From the NCBI RefSeq assembly GCF_030077875.1, contig NZ_JASEJT010000007.1, forward strand, positions 62,001-126,000: a stretch of DNA of 64,000 nt. The letters are read 5' to 3'. The DNA is from Mycoplasma phocimorsus. Its GTDB lineage: Bacteria > Bacillota_I > Bacilli_A > Mycoplasmatales > Metamycoplasmataceae. The translations under genes were made by a program, and so were the position numbers. Of this stretch, positions 1-20,894 are shown in pieces; within the stretch, counting starts at the first letter, position 1; each line of letters starts with the position of its first letter. The notes under the pieces were generated by a model. That model was not told the DNA's origin and made no database searches. It worked only from the letters and a program-made list of their open reading frames with translations.

Positions 1-845
1 AAAATACTTAAAACCTTTGAAGGAGTTGAAAGAGAAGAATTTCCTACTTTTGAAATTTCTCCAAATGGTAATCAATTAGATAGCCCGTATTTATTTAAAA
101 AAATACCAATACTATTAGCAACTAATGTGCCAATTACTAAAAAAACAACCGAAATAAATGTAAATTCTTTACCTAATTTTTTATAACTTAATATAAATAA
201 TGGAATTGAAATAATAATATATAACGATCAAAATAATATTTCATATAAAATTCGCAATTGGTCTGGCGTAATGTTAATATTGCTATTTCATAATAATGCC
301 ATTGTTAGCTTGGCAATTCCTTGTCCAATTGCTGCAATACCAAAATCATAAATTCCTGTGCTACCAACTAAAAATACTCTAGTAGTGCCATAAATAATTC
401 CTAAAATTGTTGAAATAAATAATATAAATCATAATTTTCTAGGTTTGTACAAAAAAGATAATTTTAATGCAAAGTTAGAAATATAATTTCTTTTATATTT
501 TGTATTTAAACGAAGAATAGCTTTACGGTGTTTTGGTGGTTGTGATAATTTTTTATATTTATCTTGTGCTTTTTTAAGTCTATTGTATTTTATGCAATAA
601 TAAATTTCTATTAAATTTTTGTTTTCTTTATTTCTCAATAATTTATATTTTTCAATCATTAAATCAGTAATTTTTTTAATGTGCTCATATTTTTCGCGAT
701 ATTTAATATTTTTTCTTGAAAGGGGGGATTTTTTTTCAGCAGAAGAAATATTCTCTTTTTGTGTTTTAATTTCATTGATTAAAAAATTATCATTTTTTTC
801 TTTTTGAAAACTTTTTTCTACTTTTTTTTCATTTATTTCTTCCAT
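1..845 (-). CDS. YitT-family membrane protein (C-terminus outside window)
   Basis: Starts at 845 with an AGAGAGG ribosome site 5 bases upstream, and runs off the left edge. It is open only with UGA as Trp. About 139 residues of highly charged, Lys/Glu-rich cytoplasmic sequence come first. Hydrophobic segments follow, with a Gly-rich stretch containing FLVGSTGIYDFGIAAIGQG, typical of YitT/DUF2179 proteins. These are multi-pass membrane proteins of uncertain, possibly transport or regulatory, function. The long charged N-terminal extension is not part of the core family. Family assignment is fairly confident; function is unknown. Confidence 0.75.
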
Positions 846-935
846 ATTAACCTCTCTCTGCCAATAAATACAAATTCTCTATGCAATATTATTATATACC
901 TATTAAATGTATTATTATTGATAAAAAAGATTAAG

Positions 936-980
936 AAAAAGCATTTAAATAAAGAATTTTTCTCTATTTAAATGCTTTTT
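936..980 (-). terminator. Terminator of the pot operon
   Basis: A 16-base perfect inverted repeat (AAAAAGCATTTAAATA and its complement) with a 13-base loop, ending in a T run when read on the minus strand. It lies 23 bases after the potC stop and separates the operon from the yitT-like gene. Confidence 0.8.
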
Positions 981-1002
981 AAAATGACATTAACTTTAAA
1001 CT

Positions 1003-1812
1003 CTAAACAGATTTTTTAATTTTTTGAGTCTTTTTAGTTTTAACTATTGTAAATATTACAGAACCAATTAAAGTAATAATCATTAAAGTAGCTCCAACTA
1101 CTAAACCTCAAGTTCTAAAAACACCTTCATATAACTTTGTTCCTAATGTAGAAGTATTAGATAATAATCTTGTAACAATAAAATCATCAAATGAAAAGAA
1201 AATTGAAATTGTTGAAGAAAAGATAATTGATGGAATCATATGTGTTAAATATAATTTGAATCATGATCTTATTTTTGAATAACCTAAATCTTGAGATGCT
1301 TCAAATTGATTTTTATTAAATTTTTCAGAAGCTGGATACATGATAGAAATACAGTAAGGAAGCGAAATAATCACATGTCCAAAAATTGCTCTTAACATTC
1401 CTTCTGATTTATAACTTAAAGTAATTCCCATTGCACTAAAAGTGATAATTAATGATATGGCGGTTATAACTTCAGGATTAATTAAAGGAATATTATATGT
1501 TGTTTTTACAACTGTTTCTGGAAGTTTGTTTTTTTGTCTTCATAAAGCGAAAACTGTTATTAGTGAAAGTGGAATAACTATTAAAATAACACTAATAGCA
1601 ATAATTACCGAGTTAATTAAAGCTATGTCTCTTGATTCATTAAAAAATGTTGTTCAATTTGAAATAGTAAATCCATTTCATGATGTTGGAACATATCCTT
1701 TATCTGTCGGTTTATTAAATGAGAAGATTAATGCAAATATTAACGGAATATATGTTAAAACTAAAATTAATATAATAAAAGAATTACGAAACGCTTTATT
1801 AATTTTACTCAT
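1003..1812 (-). CDS. potC: Spermidine/putrescine ABC transporter permease PotC
   Basis: 269 residues, inner membrane. About six hydrophobic helices and the EAS-type cytoplasmic coupling loop (EASQDLGYSKIRSW, near residue 171) mark it as a binding-protein-dependent permease that docks on PotA. The Lys-rich C-terminus ends in TAG. The start overlaps the end of potB by 8 bases, so translation is probably coupled. It is the last gene of the HAD-potA-potB-potC operon and is followed by a terminator. No potD (substrate-binding lipoprotein) follows, which is unusual. PotC rather than PotB is chosen by gene order. Confidence 0.9.
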
Positions 1813-2638
1813 ATCTTCTCCCTCTAAATTTGCTTATTAACTTAGGAATTAAATATAAAATAATAGAAATACCAAAAATAACTAAAGTAATTAAAATAAC
1901 TAAGGTAGAGGCAATTGATAAATCAAGTTTTATTCCTGGATTAGCATATTGATTAATTAAATTTCCAACTGTTTTAAGAGCATTAGGATTTGACACTAAT
2001 TTATCTGAAATTACAATTGAAGTTGCTGAAGAAATAAATACTAAGGTTATCCCTGAAATTATTGCTTTAAAACAGTAAGGTATAACAACATTAAACATTG
2101 TTCTAAATTTTGAGTAACCTAAATCTTGAGATGCTTCAACAATATTTCTTGGCATATCTTTCAATACAACATAAAGCGGCATAATCATAAATGGCAAGTT
2201 AAGATAAACAAGCCCGACTATCATAAATCACATCGCATTTGTATTACTATCATTATATAAAAATGTTAAAAAAAGACCTCTAATAGCAAAAATTTTGGCA
2301 ATTGTAAAAATTAATAAAGGGCTAATTATTAAACACATTGTCAAAGTGGTAAAAATTTTATTTTTTGATGTCGCAATAATATAAGCAAATGGAAAAGCAA
2401 TAATTAATGAAATAATACATGTTGATATTCCTAAAATAATTGATCTTTGAATAATTACTCATGTTTTCCATTCAGTAACAATTGTTAATGATGAAGAATT
2501 TGCACTATTATTACTAAATGCTTCAACAATAATTAAAATAATTGGCAATACTATAAATAATATGGCAATAATTAAATAAGGAATTAAAAGTGATGCTCTT
2601 AAATTGAACTGAAAAATTGATTTAATTTTCTCTTTCAT
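1805..2638 (-). CDS. potB: Spermidine/putrescine ABC transporter permease PotB
   Basis: 277 residues with about six membrane helices and its own EASQDLGYSKF coupling loop. It contains several UGA-encoded Trp codons. It pairs with PotC to form the polyamine channel energised by PotA. The start codon lies inside the 3' end of potA (17-base overlap) and its stop overlaps the potC start, which indicates strict co-translation. Polyamine specificity is inferred from the PotA-PotB-PotC arrangement; a related organic solute cannot be excluded. Confidence 0.9.
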
Positions 2639-3953
2639 CTTTTTTCTCTTTTTTCATTAAGTGAATTGAGTCTAATGTTCAATCTAAGAAAATTATTGTT
2701 CCAACTTCGTAATGCTTAGTAGTTTCAACATACATAATAAAATCTTTAGAAATTTCTACTGTTGTAAAGTAGTAACTTCCTCTATAAATATTTTTAATAA
2801 CTTTTCCTTTTAATTTGCCCTTATGTTCATGGATATCAATATCTTCAGGTCTAATTAATACATCAACTTCTTCATTTTCTTTAAATTCATTATGAATTGT
2901 TTTAAATTGATGTTTATTAATTTCTACAAGTTTATTACCTAAAAATCTACCATTCATAATATTTGAGTCGCCAATAAATTCTGCTACTCATTTATTGATT
3001 GGATAATCATAAATATTTTTTGGTGAATCATATTGTTCAATTCTGCCATCACGAATAATTGCTACTTTATCAGATAATTCTAATGCTTCATCCTGATCAT
3101 GAGTAATGAAAATAAAAGTTAATTTTAGTTCTTTTTGAATATTTTTAAGTAAAACTTGCATTTTAACACGAATTTTTGCATCAAGAGCACTAAGCGGCTC
3201 GTCAAGTAGTAAAATACTTGGTTCAATAACTAAACTTCTAGCTAAAGCTACACGTTGCCTCATTCCACCTGATAACTCACTAATAAAGGCTTTTTCGTTT
3301 CCTTGTAAACCTACGAGATTAATCATTTTAGTAATTTTTTCTTTAATCTCTTCTTTAGTTAATTTTCTTTTTAAATGAATATTTTCAAAATTCTTTGTTT
3401 TAAGATCAACATAAGTTTCTCAATAAGAATATTTAAAATCAATATCATCAAGCTTATTTTGAAGACGATGATACTTAGGACTTCCTTCTTCAACAAAACT
3501 TTGTGCCGTTTCTAACTTTTCAATAAGTAAATCCAATTCCTTCATCTTTAAAGTTGCTTTTTTGGTTCACTGTTTTTTATTGTATTCAAGCTTATCTTTC
3601 ACATTTTGCGAAATATTTTCTTTAAATATTCTTTTTAAGTGTAATCCATACATAATATTTGATTCAACATTTAAATGTGGAAATAATGCATAATCTTGAA
3701 AAATTGTCGAAAGATCTCTTTTGTGAGGTTCTAGATCTTTAATATCTTTATTATTAAATAAAATTTCTCCTCTTGTTGCTCATTCAAACCCAGCAATTAA
3801 TCTTAAAATTGTAGTTTTACCAGAACCACTAGGTCCAAGTAAGGTTACAAAATCACCCTTTTTAATATCTAAATTAATACTTTTTAATACTTTTTTATTT
3901 TCAAATTCTTTAACAACATCAACTAATTCAATGATGCTTTTATTTTTTTTCAT
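2622..3953 (-). CDS. potA: Spermidine/putrescine ABC transporter ATPase PotA
   Basis: 443 residues. Walker A (GPSGSGKT, about residue 38), Q-loop FQDYALF, signature LSGGMRQR (about 227), Walker B LLLDEP (Asp near 251) and the H-loop ITHD are all present, followed by a C-terminal TOBE-like region. Compared with the 378-residue E. coli protein it carries a Lys/Glu-rich insertion of roughly 90 residues between Q-loop and signature (about 105-200), as other mycoplasma PotA proteins do. It starts 13 bases after the HAD gene and is the ATP-hydrolysing subunit of the transporter. Confidence 0.93.
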
Positions 3954-3966
3954 ATTTACCTACTAT

Positions 3967-4785
3967 TTATATTTTATTATGTTTTATATCTTCAATAACT
4001 TTAGATAATCCTCCAGATTTAAAAGAATAAGGAGCAACAACATCAGCTAATGCTTTTACACTTTTACTTGCATTATACATAACTATTAATTTACCAATTT
4101 TATTCTTTGTTGTACTATCATTCATTGAATCTCCAATATGAAATGAATGAGAAGGATTTACTCCAAGTTGCTCACACATATATAATTCAGCATAACCTTT
4201 TTGTGCATCTATATGCGTAACTTCCATATAATTTTTATGTGTATTTAAAGCTATAATATCTTTAAAATTATTATTTATATATTCAACTGCTTTTTTAATT
4301 TTGTTCTTATTTATTGAAAAGAACATAATCTTATTAATATCAGAATTGATAGCCATACTTTTGTAGCTATATGTTTTTTTATAAGTAAAAAATTTTATTA
4401 AAAATCTAAATCAAGAACTCTTAACATAAATTTTATCCATATCAGAATTTATAATGATATTAAGATCATGTTCTTTTGCATAATCAATAATTTGTTTAGC
4501 TTTTGACTTTTCAATGACTAAATTTTTAACTAATATATCATCAATCACTATTCCTGCGCCGTTTCAAAAAATATAATTTTTTGAACCTATAGATTTTACA
4601 ATTCTTTTAAGCTTTTTATTATTTGCTCTTCCTGTGCTAATAATTACTTCATAATTATCCGGAAGATTTTTTATTGATGATATATTCTTGATGGACATTG
4701 CATTAAAATTATTAAATATGCCTTTTTCGATTTTTTTATCAAGAGCAGTACCATCTAAATCAATAAATATAATTTTTTTAATCAT
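3967..4785 (-). CDS. HAD-superfamily (Cof-type) hydrolase
   Basis: 272 residues, cytoplasmic. Motif I is FIDLDGTALD at the N-terminus (nucleophile Asp plus Asp+2), motif II ISTGR near residue 50, and motif IV GDSMND near residue 218, with a Cof/type IIB cap between. Such enzymes dephosphorylate sugar phosphates or nucleotides; the substrate cannot be read from sequence. It is the first gene of the operon containing potABC. There is no Shine-Dalgarno: a TATAAT box sits only 7 bases from the ATG, so the mRNA may be leaderless. Confidence 0.85.
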
Positions 4786-4792
4786 AAAAAAT

Positions 4793-4821
4793 ATTATATA
4801 GTATCTTTTTTTTAATATAAT
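4793..4821. promoter_or_regulatory. Divergent promoter pair
   Basis: Minus-strand TATAAT at 4798-4793, 7 bases before the HAD ATG, and plus-strand TATAAT at 4816-4821, 25 bases before the ATG of the membrane protein. The plus-strand gene also has an AAAGGA ribosome site; the minus-strand gene has none. No convincing -35 boxes. Confidence 0.6.
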
Positions 4822-4846
4822 TTTTATTAATTGAAAGGAATTTTAA

Positions 4847-5734
4847 ATGAAAAATATAAATTTAAAAAATATTAAAAATGTGCAACAATTATGAAATGAA
4901 AATCATATAAGTTTTAGGAAGTGAATGTATGCGGCTATTTCCTCAATTATATTTCTTTCTTTCTTATTTTTAATTCAATTGCTAATTAATATCATTTTTA
5001 AAGATTTAATAATAAACACTATTCAAAAAAATGCTGAAGAAATTATTAACAATAATGCTAAGCAAGGATCTATACCAACTAATGAATTGATTTTAGCTAA
5101 ATTATTAGTTCAACCCTTATTATTATCAATAATATCAATATGAACTGCAGTATTATTTGTTTTATCATTTATTAGTGGAGAAAAAAATAAAACATATGAA
5201 AAAATTTCTGGTGGGGTAAATTTATTTACTTTAATAATGACTTTTTTTTCTATTTATCAAATTATTTTTTCAAGTGTTATATTGATTTCTAATAGTTCTT
5301 CTAATAATTCTTCAATTTTATTGATTATTCAAACACCAACATATATTGTATATTTAACAACACCTTTTTTATGGGGTTTTGTAATAAGAAACATAACAAT
5401 TATTAAACGTTCATTTATTAGTGTTAGAAATATCGAACAAATGCAACAACTAATGAAGGATGAAAATATTAAAAAAATTTTTAATATGTTTAATATTAAT
5501 ATTGATGAGAATACAAAAAATGATGTTTCTGATGAATCAAAAGATTCTACACAAAATAGCTCACAAAATCATAAAGCTGAAGAAGTTAAAAAAGTTGATC
5601 CTATTTTAAACAAATTAGAAACATTAACAGATGAACAATTAGCTTCTATGGCAGAAAAATTAAATATTTATGATTTTGCTAATCTTTCTAGAGAAGAATT
5701 AATTAAAAAAATATATGAAAATATTAAAAAGTAA
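4847..5734 (+). CDS. Four-helix membrane protein with SAP/HeH-like C-terminal motif
   Basis: 295 residues. Hydrophobic segments lie at about 29-50, 85-107, 124-150 and 162-185. A polar linker rich in Asp, Ser and Asn (about 220-250) follows, then a C-terminal helix-extended-helix pattern (DEQLASMAEKLNI then LSREELIKKI) like a SAP/HeH motif, which in other proteins binds nucleic acid. ATG at 4847 is preceded by AAAGGA. I do not recognise the family. A membrane anchor with a possible nucleic-acid-contacting tail is only inference from layout. Confidence 0.7.
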
Positions 5735-5757
5735 GACACAAGAGTATGTCTTACTTT

Positions 5758-5760
<3 letters not shown>
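5727..5760. terminator. Bidirectional terminator between convergent genes
   Basis: AAAAAGTAAGACA and its complement with an 8-base loop. T runs on both strands serve the plus-strand membrane protein and gyrB, whose stop codon lies in the hairpin. Confidence 0.85.
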
Positions 5761-7698
<1,938 letters not shown>

Positions 7699-7900
7699 TT
7701 ATAAAATATTAATAATTATATAATAATTATTAAAAAAACCTCTTATTAGCTATATAAATAAGCAATATTTTAATTTTATATGAATATAAAAAGTTATTGT
7801 ATTTATTAAAGAATAAAATAACTATTTAATAGTAAATATAATAAATATTATTTTTAAAAATGATTAATAATTGCCAGATTAAAATTTACTTATAAAATTG

Positions 7901-7906
7901 TATAAT
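7901..7906 (+). promoter_or_regulatory. uvrC -10 box close to the start codon
   Basis: TATAAT 7 bases upstream of the uvrC ATG; no Shine-Dalgarno between. This predicts a leaderless transcript. The rest of 7690-7913, between the divergent gyrB and uvrC, is A+T-rich and shows nothing else. Confidence 0.5.
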
Positions 7907-7913
7907 TTTAATT

Positions 7914-9566
7914 ATGTTAAAAATTAATGAAATAAGACAATTAGATAGTGTTTTAAATTCGCCTGGTATTTATATTTGACTTGATGCTAATCAAGAAATT
8001 ATGTATATTGGCAAAGCTATAAAACTTAAAAATAGAATGAAACAATATTTTAAAGGTCGTATTAATTCATTTAAAACTGAAACGATGGTTAATAAAATTT
8101 ATTATTTTTCAGTTATGTATACTAGAAATGAACGTGAAGCTTTGAAACTAGAACAAGAATTAATAAAAAAACATCGACCTAGATACAATATATTATTACT
8201 TGATGATCGTAAATATCCATATTTAAACATTAATTACAGTAGCAAAACATTATTATTCAAAAGAATATATCATTCAAAAGATACTGGATTTACATTTGGA
8301 CCCTTTATTCCTCATGGCGGAATAAAACAGCTAATTGATAATTTATCTTCAAAATATTTATATGAAAATGGTATCAAAATTAAAATTGTAGATGAAAAAT
8401 ACTGAGAGAGTAAATATAATGAAATTATATTTAAACTTAAAAATATTAAAAAATTTAAAACAGAATTAGAAAATAATATTGAAAAATATTCAAATAATCT
8501 TGAGTTTGAATTAGCTAATGAAGATAATAAATTACTTGAAACATTAAATTCATTTAACGATGTTCAAAATATAGAAATAAATAAAACAAATAATATTGAT
8601 GTATTGGCATTTGAAAAAAATGATGATATTTTATATGTTCAAACACTTTATTATAGGGGTGGTATGCAACTTTCTTCAAATTTTATTATAGCTAAAACAG
8701 AACTAAATTTTGCAAACTCAATTAATGAATATATATTTAATAATTACTATAATAGTGATACACAGCTTATACTTGATACAAATATAAAAGATATAATTTT
8801 AGAAAATTATAAAATAACATTTCCTCAAAGAGGTGAATTAAAAATGGTTTTTGATTTATGTAAATTAAACTTAAGTAATAATATTAAAACATTTATTTCA
8901 CAACAAAAAACTGCTAAAAATATTCTTTTAATGTTTAATAAACTTCTTAAGATTAAAATTAATAATTTTTTAATATTAGATATTTCTCATACTTCTCAAA
9001 AAGATAAAATTGGTGCTATAAACACTTATATTAATGGTATACTTCAAAATAACTTAAATAGATATTTTAAATTAAGTAGCAAATCCAATTCTGACTTTTA
9101 TTTAATGAAAGAATTAGGCGAAATAATTGCTAAACATCATTTAATATCAAATTGAAATATTGATACAATATTTGTTGATGGTGCAAAGGCTCAAATTAAA
9201 GCTATAAAAGAAACTATTAATAATGAAATTAATATTATTGGCATTGTTAAAAATGAATACCACATTGCTAAATATTTAATATTTAAAAATATTCCTATTT
9301 TTATAGAAAATTCTAATTTACTTAATTATATTAAAAATATTCAATATAAAGTTGATAAATTAGCAAAAATAAAAATGAATAAAGCAAAAATAAAAAGCTA
9401 TTTTGTTGATACATTACTAAATATTCCAGGTATAGGTGAAGCTACAGTTAATAAGCTAATTTCCAACTTTTCAACTTATGAAGCTATTGAAAATGCTTCT
9501 TTAAATGAGCTTTGCGAATGTGTAGGAAATAAATTTGGTAAAAAAATATATGATTATTTAAAATAA
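7914..9566 (+). CDS. uvrC: Excinuclease ABC subunit C
   Basis: 550 residues, six or so Trp codons as UGA. N-terminal GIY-YIG nuclease (PGIYIW near 18, MYIGKA near 31), a UvrB-contacting coiled region in the middle, an RNase H-like C-terminal nuclease domain (FVDGAKAQIKA) and terminal helix-hairpin-helix motifs (IPGIGEATVNKLI). It makes the dual incisions in nucleotide excision repair after UvrB loading; uvrB is at 47-49 kb. Slightly shorter than the usual 600 residues. Confidence 0.93.
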
Positions 9567-9568
9567 AA

Positions 9569-9599
9569 AAAAGCAATTGTTTTAGCAATTGCTTTTTTA
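9569..9599 (+). terminator. uvrC terminator
   Basis: AAAAAGCAATTG, 6-base loop, CAATTGCTTTTTT directly after the uvrC stop. It can also end transcription arriving through tRNA-Trp on the other strand. Confidence 0.85.
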
Positions 9600-9601
9600 T
9601 A

Positions 9602-9676
9602 TGGCAGAGGTTGTAGGAATCGAACCCACACAAGCAGGTTTGGAGTCTGCAGTACTAGCCATTATACTAAACCTCC
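9602..9676 (-). tRNA. tRNA-Trp (anticodon CCA)
   Basis: Cloverleaf with encoded CCA end, discriminator G73 and T-loop GGTTCGATTCC. The anticodon loop is CTCCAAA, so CCA reads UGG. Residues 31 and 39 form an A-C mismatch at the top of the anticodon stem, and position 1-72 is a G-U wobble. It lies just past the terminator of rrn copy 1 and has its own -10 box. The second Trp tRNA (UCA) is at 21.9 kb. Confidence 0.85.
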
Positions 9677-9684
9677 ATTTATTT

Positions 9685-9690
9685 ATTATA
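9685..9690 (-). promoter_or_regulatory. tRNA-Trp(CCA) -10 box
   Basis: TATAAT on the minus strand, ending 8 bases before the mature tRNA 5' end. It lies in the T tract of the upstream rrn terminator, so the tRNA does not depend on read-through. Confidence 0.6.
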
Positions 9691-9700
9691 TCATAAAAAA

Positions 9701-9722
9701 ATAAAAACACCCTATAGGTGTT
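9701..9722 (-). terminator. rrn copy 1 terminator
   Basis: AACACC, 4-base loop, GGTGTT followed by TTTATTTTTTT on the minus strand, about 70 bases past the 23S 3' end. Confidence 0.75.
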
Positions 9723-9788
9723 AATAATTCTTTAAAAACTGAATGCATTAATTATTAATAAATGGTCATTTAAATATCTCAAAAAACT

Positions 9789-12692
<2,904 letters not shown>

Positions 12693-13016
12693 TACTCTTA
12701 CTTATTTCAAGTTGATTAAGTATAGTATTTTCCTATTGTTGTTTTGTTTTTATTAAGTATTTTAAGACATTTAAATAATCATCTATTTAAATTTAACTCA
12801 GTAAAATTATTTTTTATAAAACTATAAAAACTAATTTTTAATTTGATGTCTTTTCATATTAATGCATTCAGTTTTCAAAGAACTACTTTTTTAGAGAGTA
12901 GAACTCTCAAAACTAGATATGAATAAATGTTGGCACCATTAACATAACAGACTTTAATACTTAAAGTGTATTAAAGATTTTGGTAAATTGCCAAGTAAAA
13001 AGATTGTACTCTCCGT
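12693..13016 (-). other. 16S-23S spacer with processing stems, copy 1
   Basis: 324 bases, no tRNA. It holds the 3' half of the 16S processing stem (AACTAGATATGAA and CATAACAG, partner at about 14555-14577) and the 5' half of the 23S stem (TTAATGCATTCAGTTTT, partner at about 9737-9754); both are expected RNase III substrates. A boxA-like GTTCTTTGAAAAC on the minus strand precedes the 23S stem and recurs upstream of 16S. Confidence 0.75.
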
Positions 13017-14551
<1,535 letters not shown>

Positions 14552-14596
14552 TGACTGTTATGATTTCATATCTAGTTTTCAAAGAACTACTACATT

Positions 14597-14890
14597 AAAT
14601 TTTTAATATTTATTAAAATTTAATGCCTCAATATTATATAATAATTTATTTAAAACAAAAATTTATTTTTTATTTTTAAATAAATTAACGTTATTACATA
14701 TATTATTAAATATTAAGTAGTTATATTATATGTTATAATTTTAAATAAATATAAAAAAAATATAAATTTTTTAATGTTATTTTTGTGCTATTTTTTTACA
14801 TTACTATAATACAAAAAACTATAAATATTATTACCATATGATGTATAATAAAATATTTTATTAGTATTTTTAAATTGCTTTAAAATTTAA
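14597..14890 (-). promoter_or_regulatory. Spacer between rrn copies with promoter of copy 1
   Basis: 294 bases of unique sequence between the two repeats. The best promoter for copy 1 is TATAAT at 14638-14633 with TTGTTT 14 bases upstream, just before the shared leader. Copy 2 has the same TATATAATATT context and the same short 14-base spacing. No gene is seen. Confidence 0.55.
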
Positions 14891-14910
14891 AAAAACACCC
14901 TATAGGTGTT
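14888..14910 (-). terminator. rrn copy 2 terminator
   Basis: Same AACACC/GGTGTT hairpin as copy 1, here followed by a shorter T run (about TTTTTT) before unique DNA. It would separate the two tandem operons. Confidence 0.65.
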
Positions 14911-14977
14911 AATAATTCTTTAAAAACTGAATGCATTAATTTATTAATAAATGGTCATTTAAATATCTCAAAAAACT

Positions 14978-17881
<2,904 letters not shown>

Positions 17882-18205
17882 TACTCTTACTTATTTCAAG
17901 TTGATTAAGTATAGTATTTTCCTATTGTTGTTTTGTTTTTATTAAGTATTTTAAGACATTTAAATAATCATCTATTTAAATTTAACTCAGTAAAATTATT
18001 TTTTATAAAACTATAAAAACTAATTTTTAATTTGATGTCTTTTCATATTAATGCATTCAGTTTTCAAAGAACTACTTTTTTAGAGAGTAGAACTCTCAAA
18101 ACTAGATATGAATAAATGTTGGCACCATTAACATAACAGACTTTAATACTTAAAGTGTATTAAAGATTTTGGTAAATTGCCAAGTAAAAAGATTGTACTC
18201 TCCGT
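17882..18205 (-). other. 16S-23S spacer with processing stems, copy 2
   Basis: Same 324-base spacer as copy 1, without tRNA genes. It holds the RNase III stem halves for 16S and 23S and the boxA-like element. Confidence 0.75.
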
Positions 18206-19740
<1,535 letters not shown>

Positions 19741-19785
19741 TGACTGTTATGATTTCATATCTAGTTTTCAAAGAACTACTACATT

Positions 19786-20003
19786 GATATAATATTTTAC
19801 TAACAAATCAATGTACTAATATTATATATAAATATTTAAAAATCAAAATTATTTTTTTATTTTTTTCTGATGACTTTTTCTTATATTAATATTAAGTATA
19901 TGCATTATACATAAAAATATAAAATGTACAAAAAAAATAAAAATTTTTTTGTTGTTTAATAAAAAAATAAATATGCAAAAAATATTTAAATATAATCAAA
20001 AAT
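19786..20003 (-). promoter_or_regulatory. rrn copy 2 promoter region
   Basis: On the minus strand TTGATT, 14 bases, TATAAT (around 19820-19840) precede a leader beginning ATTAGTACATTG. The remainder is A+T-rich spacer to the ymdB terminator with no gene. Confidence 0.55.
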
Positions 20004-20030
20004 AAAAAATTATCATCAAATAATGATAAC
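20004..20030 (-). terminator. recA-ymdB operon terminator
   Basis: TTATCAT/ATGATAA stem with a 6-base loop, then TTTTTTATTTTT on the minus strand, 19 bases after the ymdB stop. Confidence 0.75.
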
Positions 20031-20048
20031 TTTATAAAACTTATTCTA

Positions 20049-20858
20049 TTAAATTTGTTTTATTTTATATATAGATTGTTGTAATAAATCAGTATTAAAT
20101 TCCATTACAACACCATTAATTTGGCATTTATTATTGCTTACACTAAAACGAGAATTTTCATTATATCTCATTTTTAAATAAACACTTTCAAAACTTACAC
20201 CAATAGCACTTTGTATTGGGCCACACATTCCAGCATCTGATATATATAAAGTGCCATTTGGCAATATTTGATCATCATTAGTTTGTACATGAGTATGAGT
20301 TCCTGCTAGTCCATTAATTTTTCCATCTAAATATAAAACTATTACATGCTTTTCACTTGTAGTTTCACCATGAAAATCTATAAAATGAAAATCTGTTTTT
20401 TCTTCAAGAAGAATTTCATCAATTTTATCAAAAAAATTATCCGCATATTCTTCATTTCAAGGCCGATTTAATTTATTAAAAGTAATACCCATTAAAGATG
20501 TTATTCTAATACTAATATTATTAATATAAAAAATATTTGTCCCTTTGCCTGGATAGTGACTTGATATATTAGCTGGCCTAATTACATCTTCATTTTCAAT
20601 AATTTCATGAATATCTTCATTTGCTCATACATGGTTGCCTAATGTAAAAACATTAACTCCTGCTAATTTTAAACGATTATAATCAGAAGGAATAAATCCT
20701 TTTCTTCCACTAACATTTTCAGCTTGAGCAATAACAAAATCTATTTTATGTTGAGCAATGATGCTCGGTAACTCTTTTTCTACTATTTTGATGCCTGGTT
20801 CTCCAAAAATATCACCTAAAAATAAAATTTTTAACTTTTTGTTTTCTTGTTTTTTCAT
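20049..20858 (-). CDS. ymdB: YmdB-type metallophosphoesterase
   Basis: 269 residues, cytoplasmic. N-terminal FLGDIFGEPG (metal ligand Asp), then AENVSG, TLGNHVW, FHGETTSEK and GTHTHVQT supply the dinuclear-metal ligands in the TIGR00282 order. In Bacillus, YmdB is a 2',3'-cyclic-AMP phosphodiesterase affecting biofilm and motility genes; the role here is unknown. It lies 36 bases behind recA on the same strand, as in many Firmicutes where rny sits between them; no rny is here. Confidence 0.9.
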
Positions 20859-20894
20859 GTTTCATTAATAATTATATATATTAATTAAAATAAT

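Noticed and set aside
1442-1840. 132-codon plus-strand ORF opposite potC
   Set aside because: Shadow of the permease gene on the other strand, which has clear family motifs.
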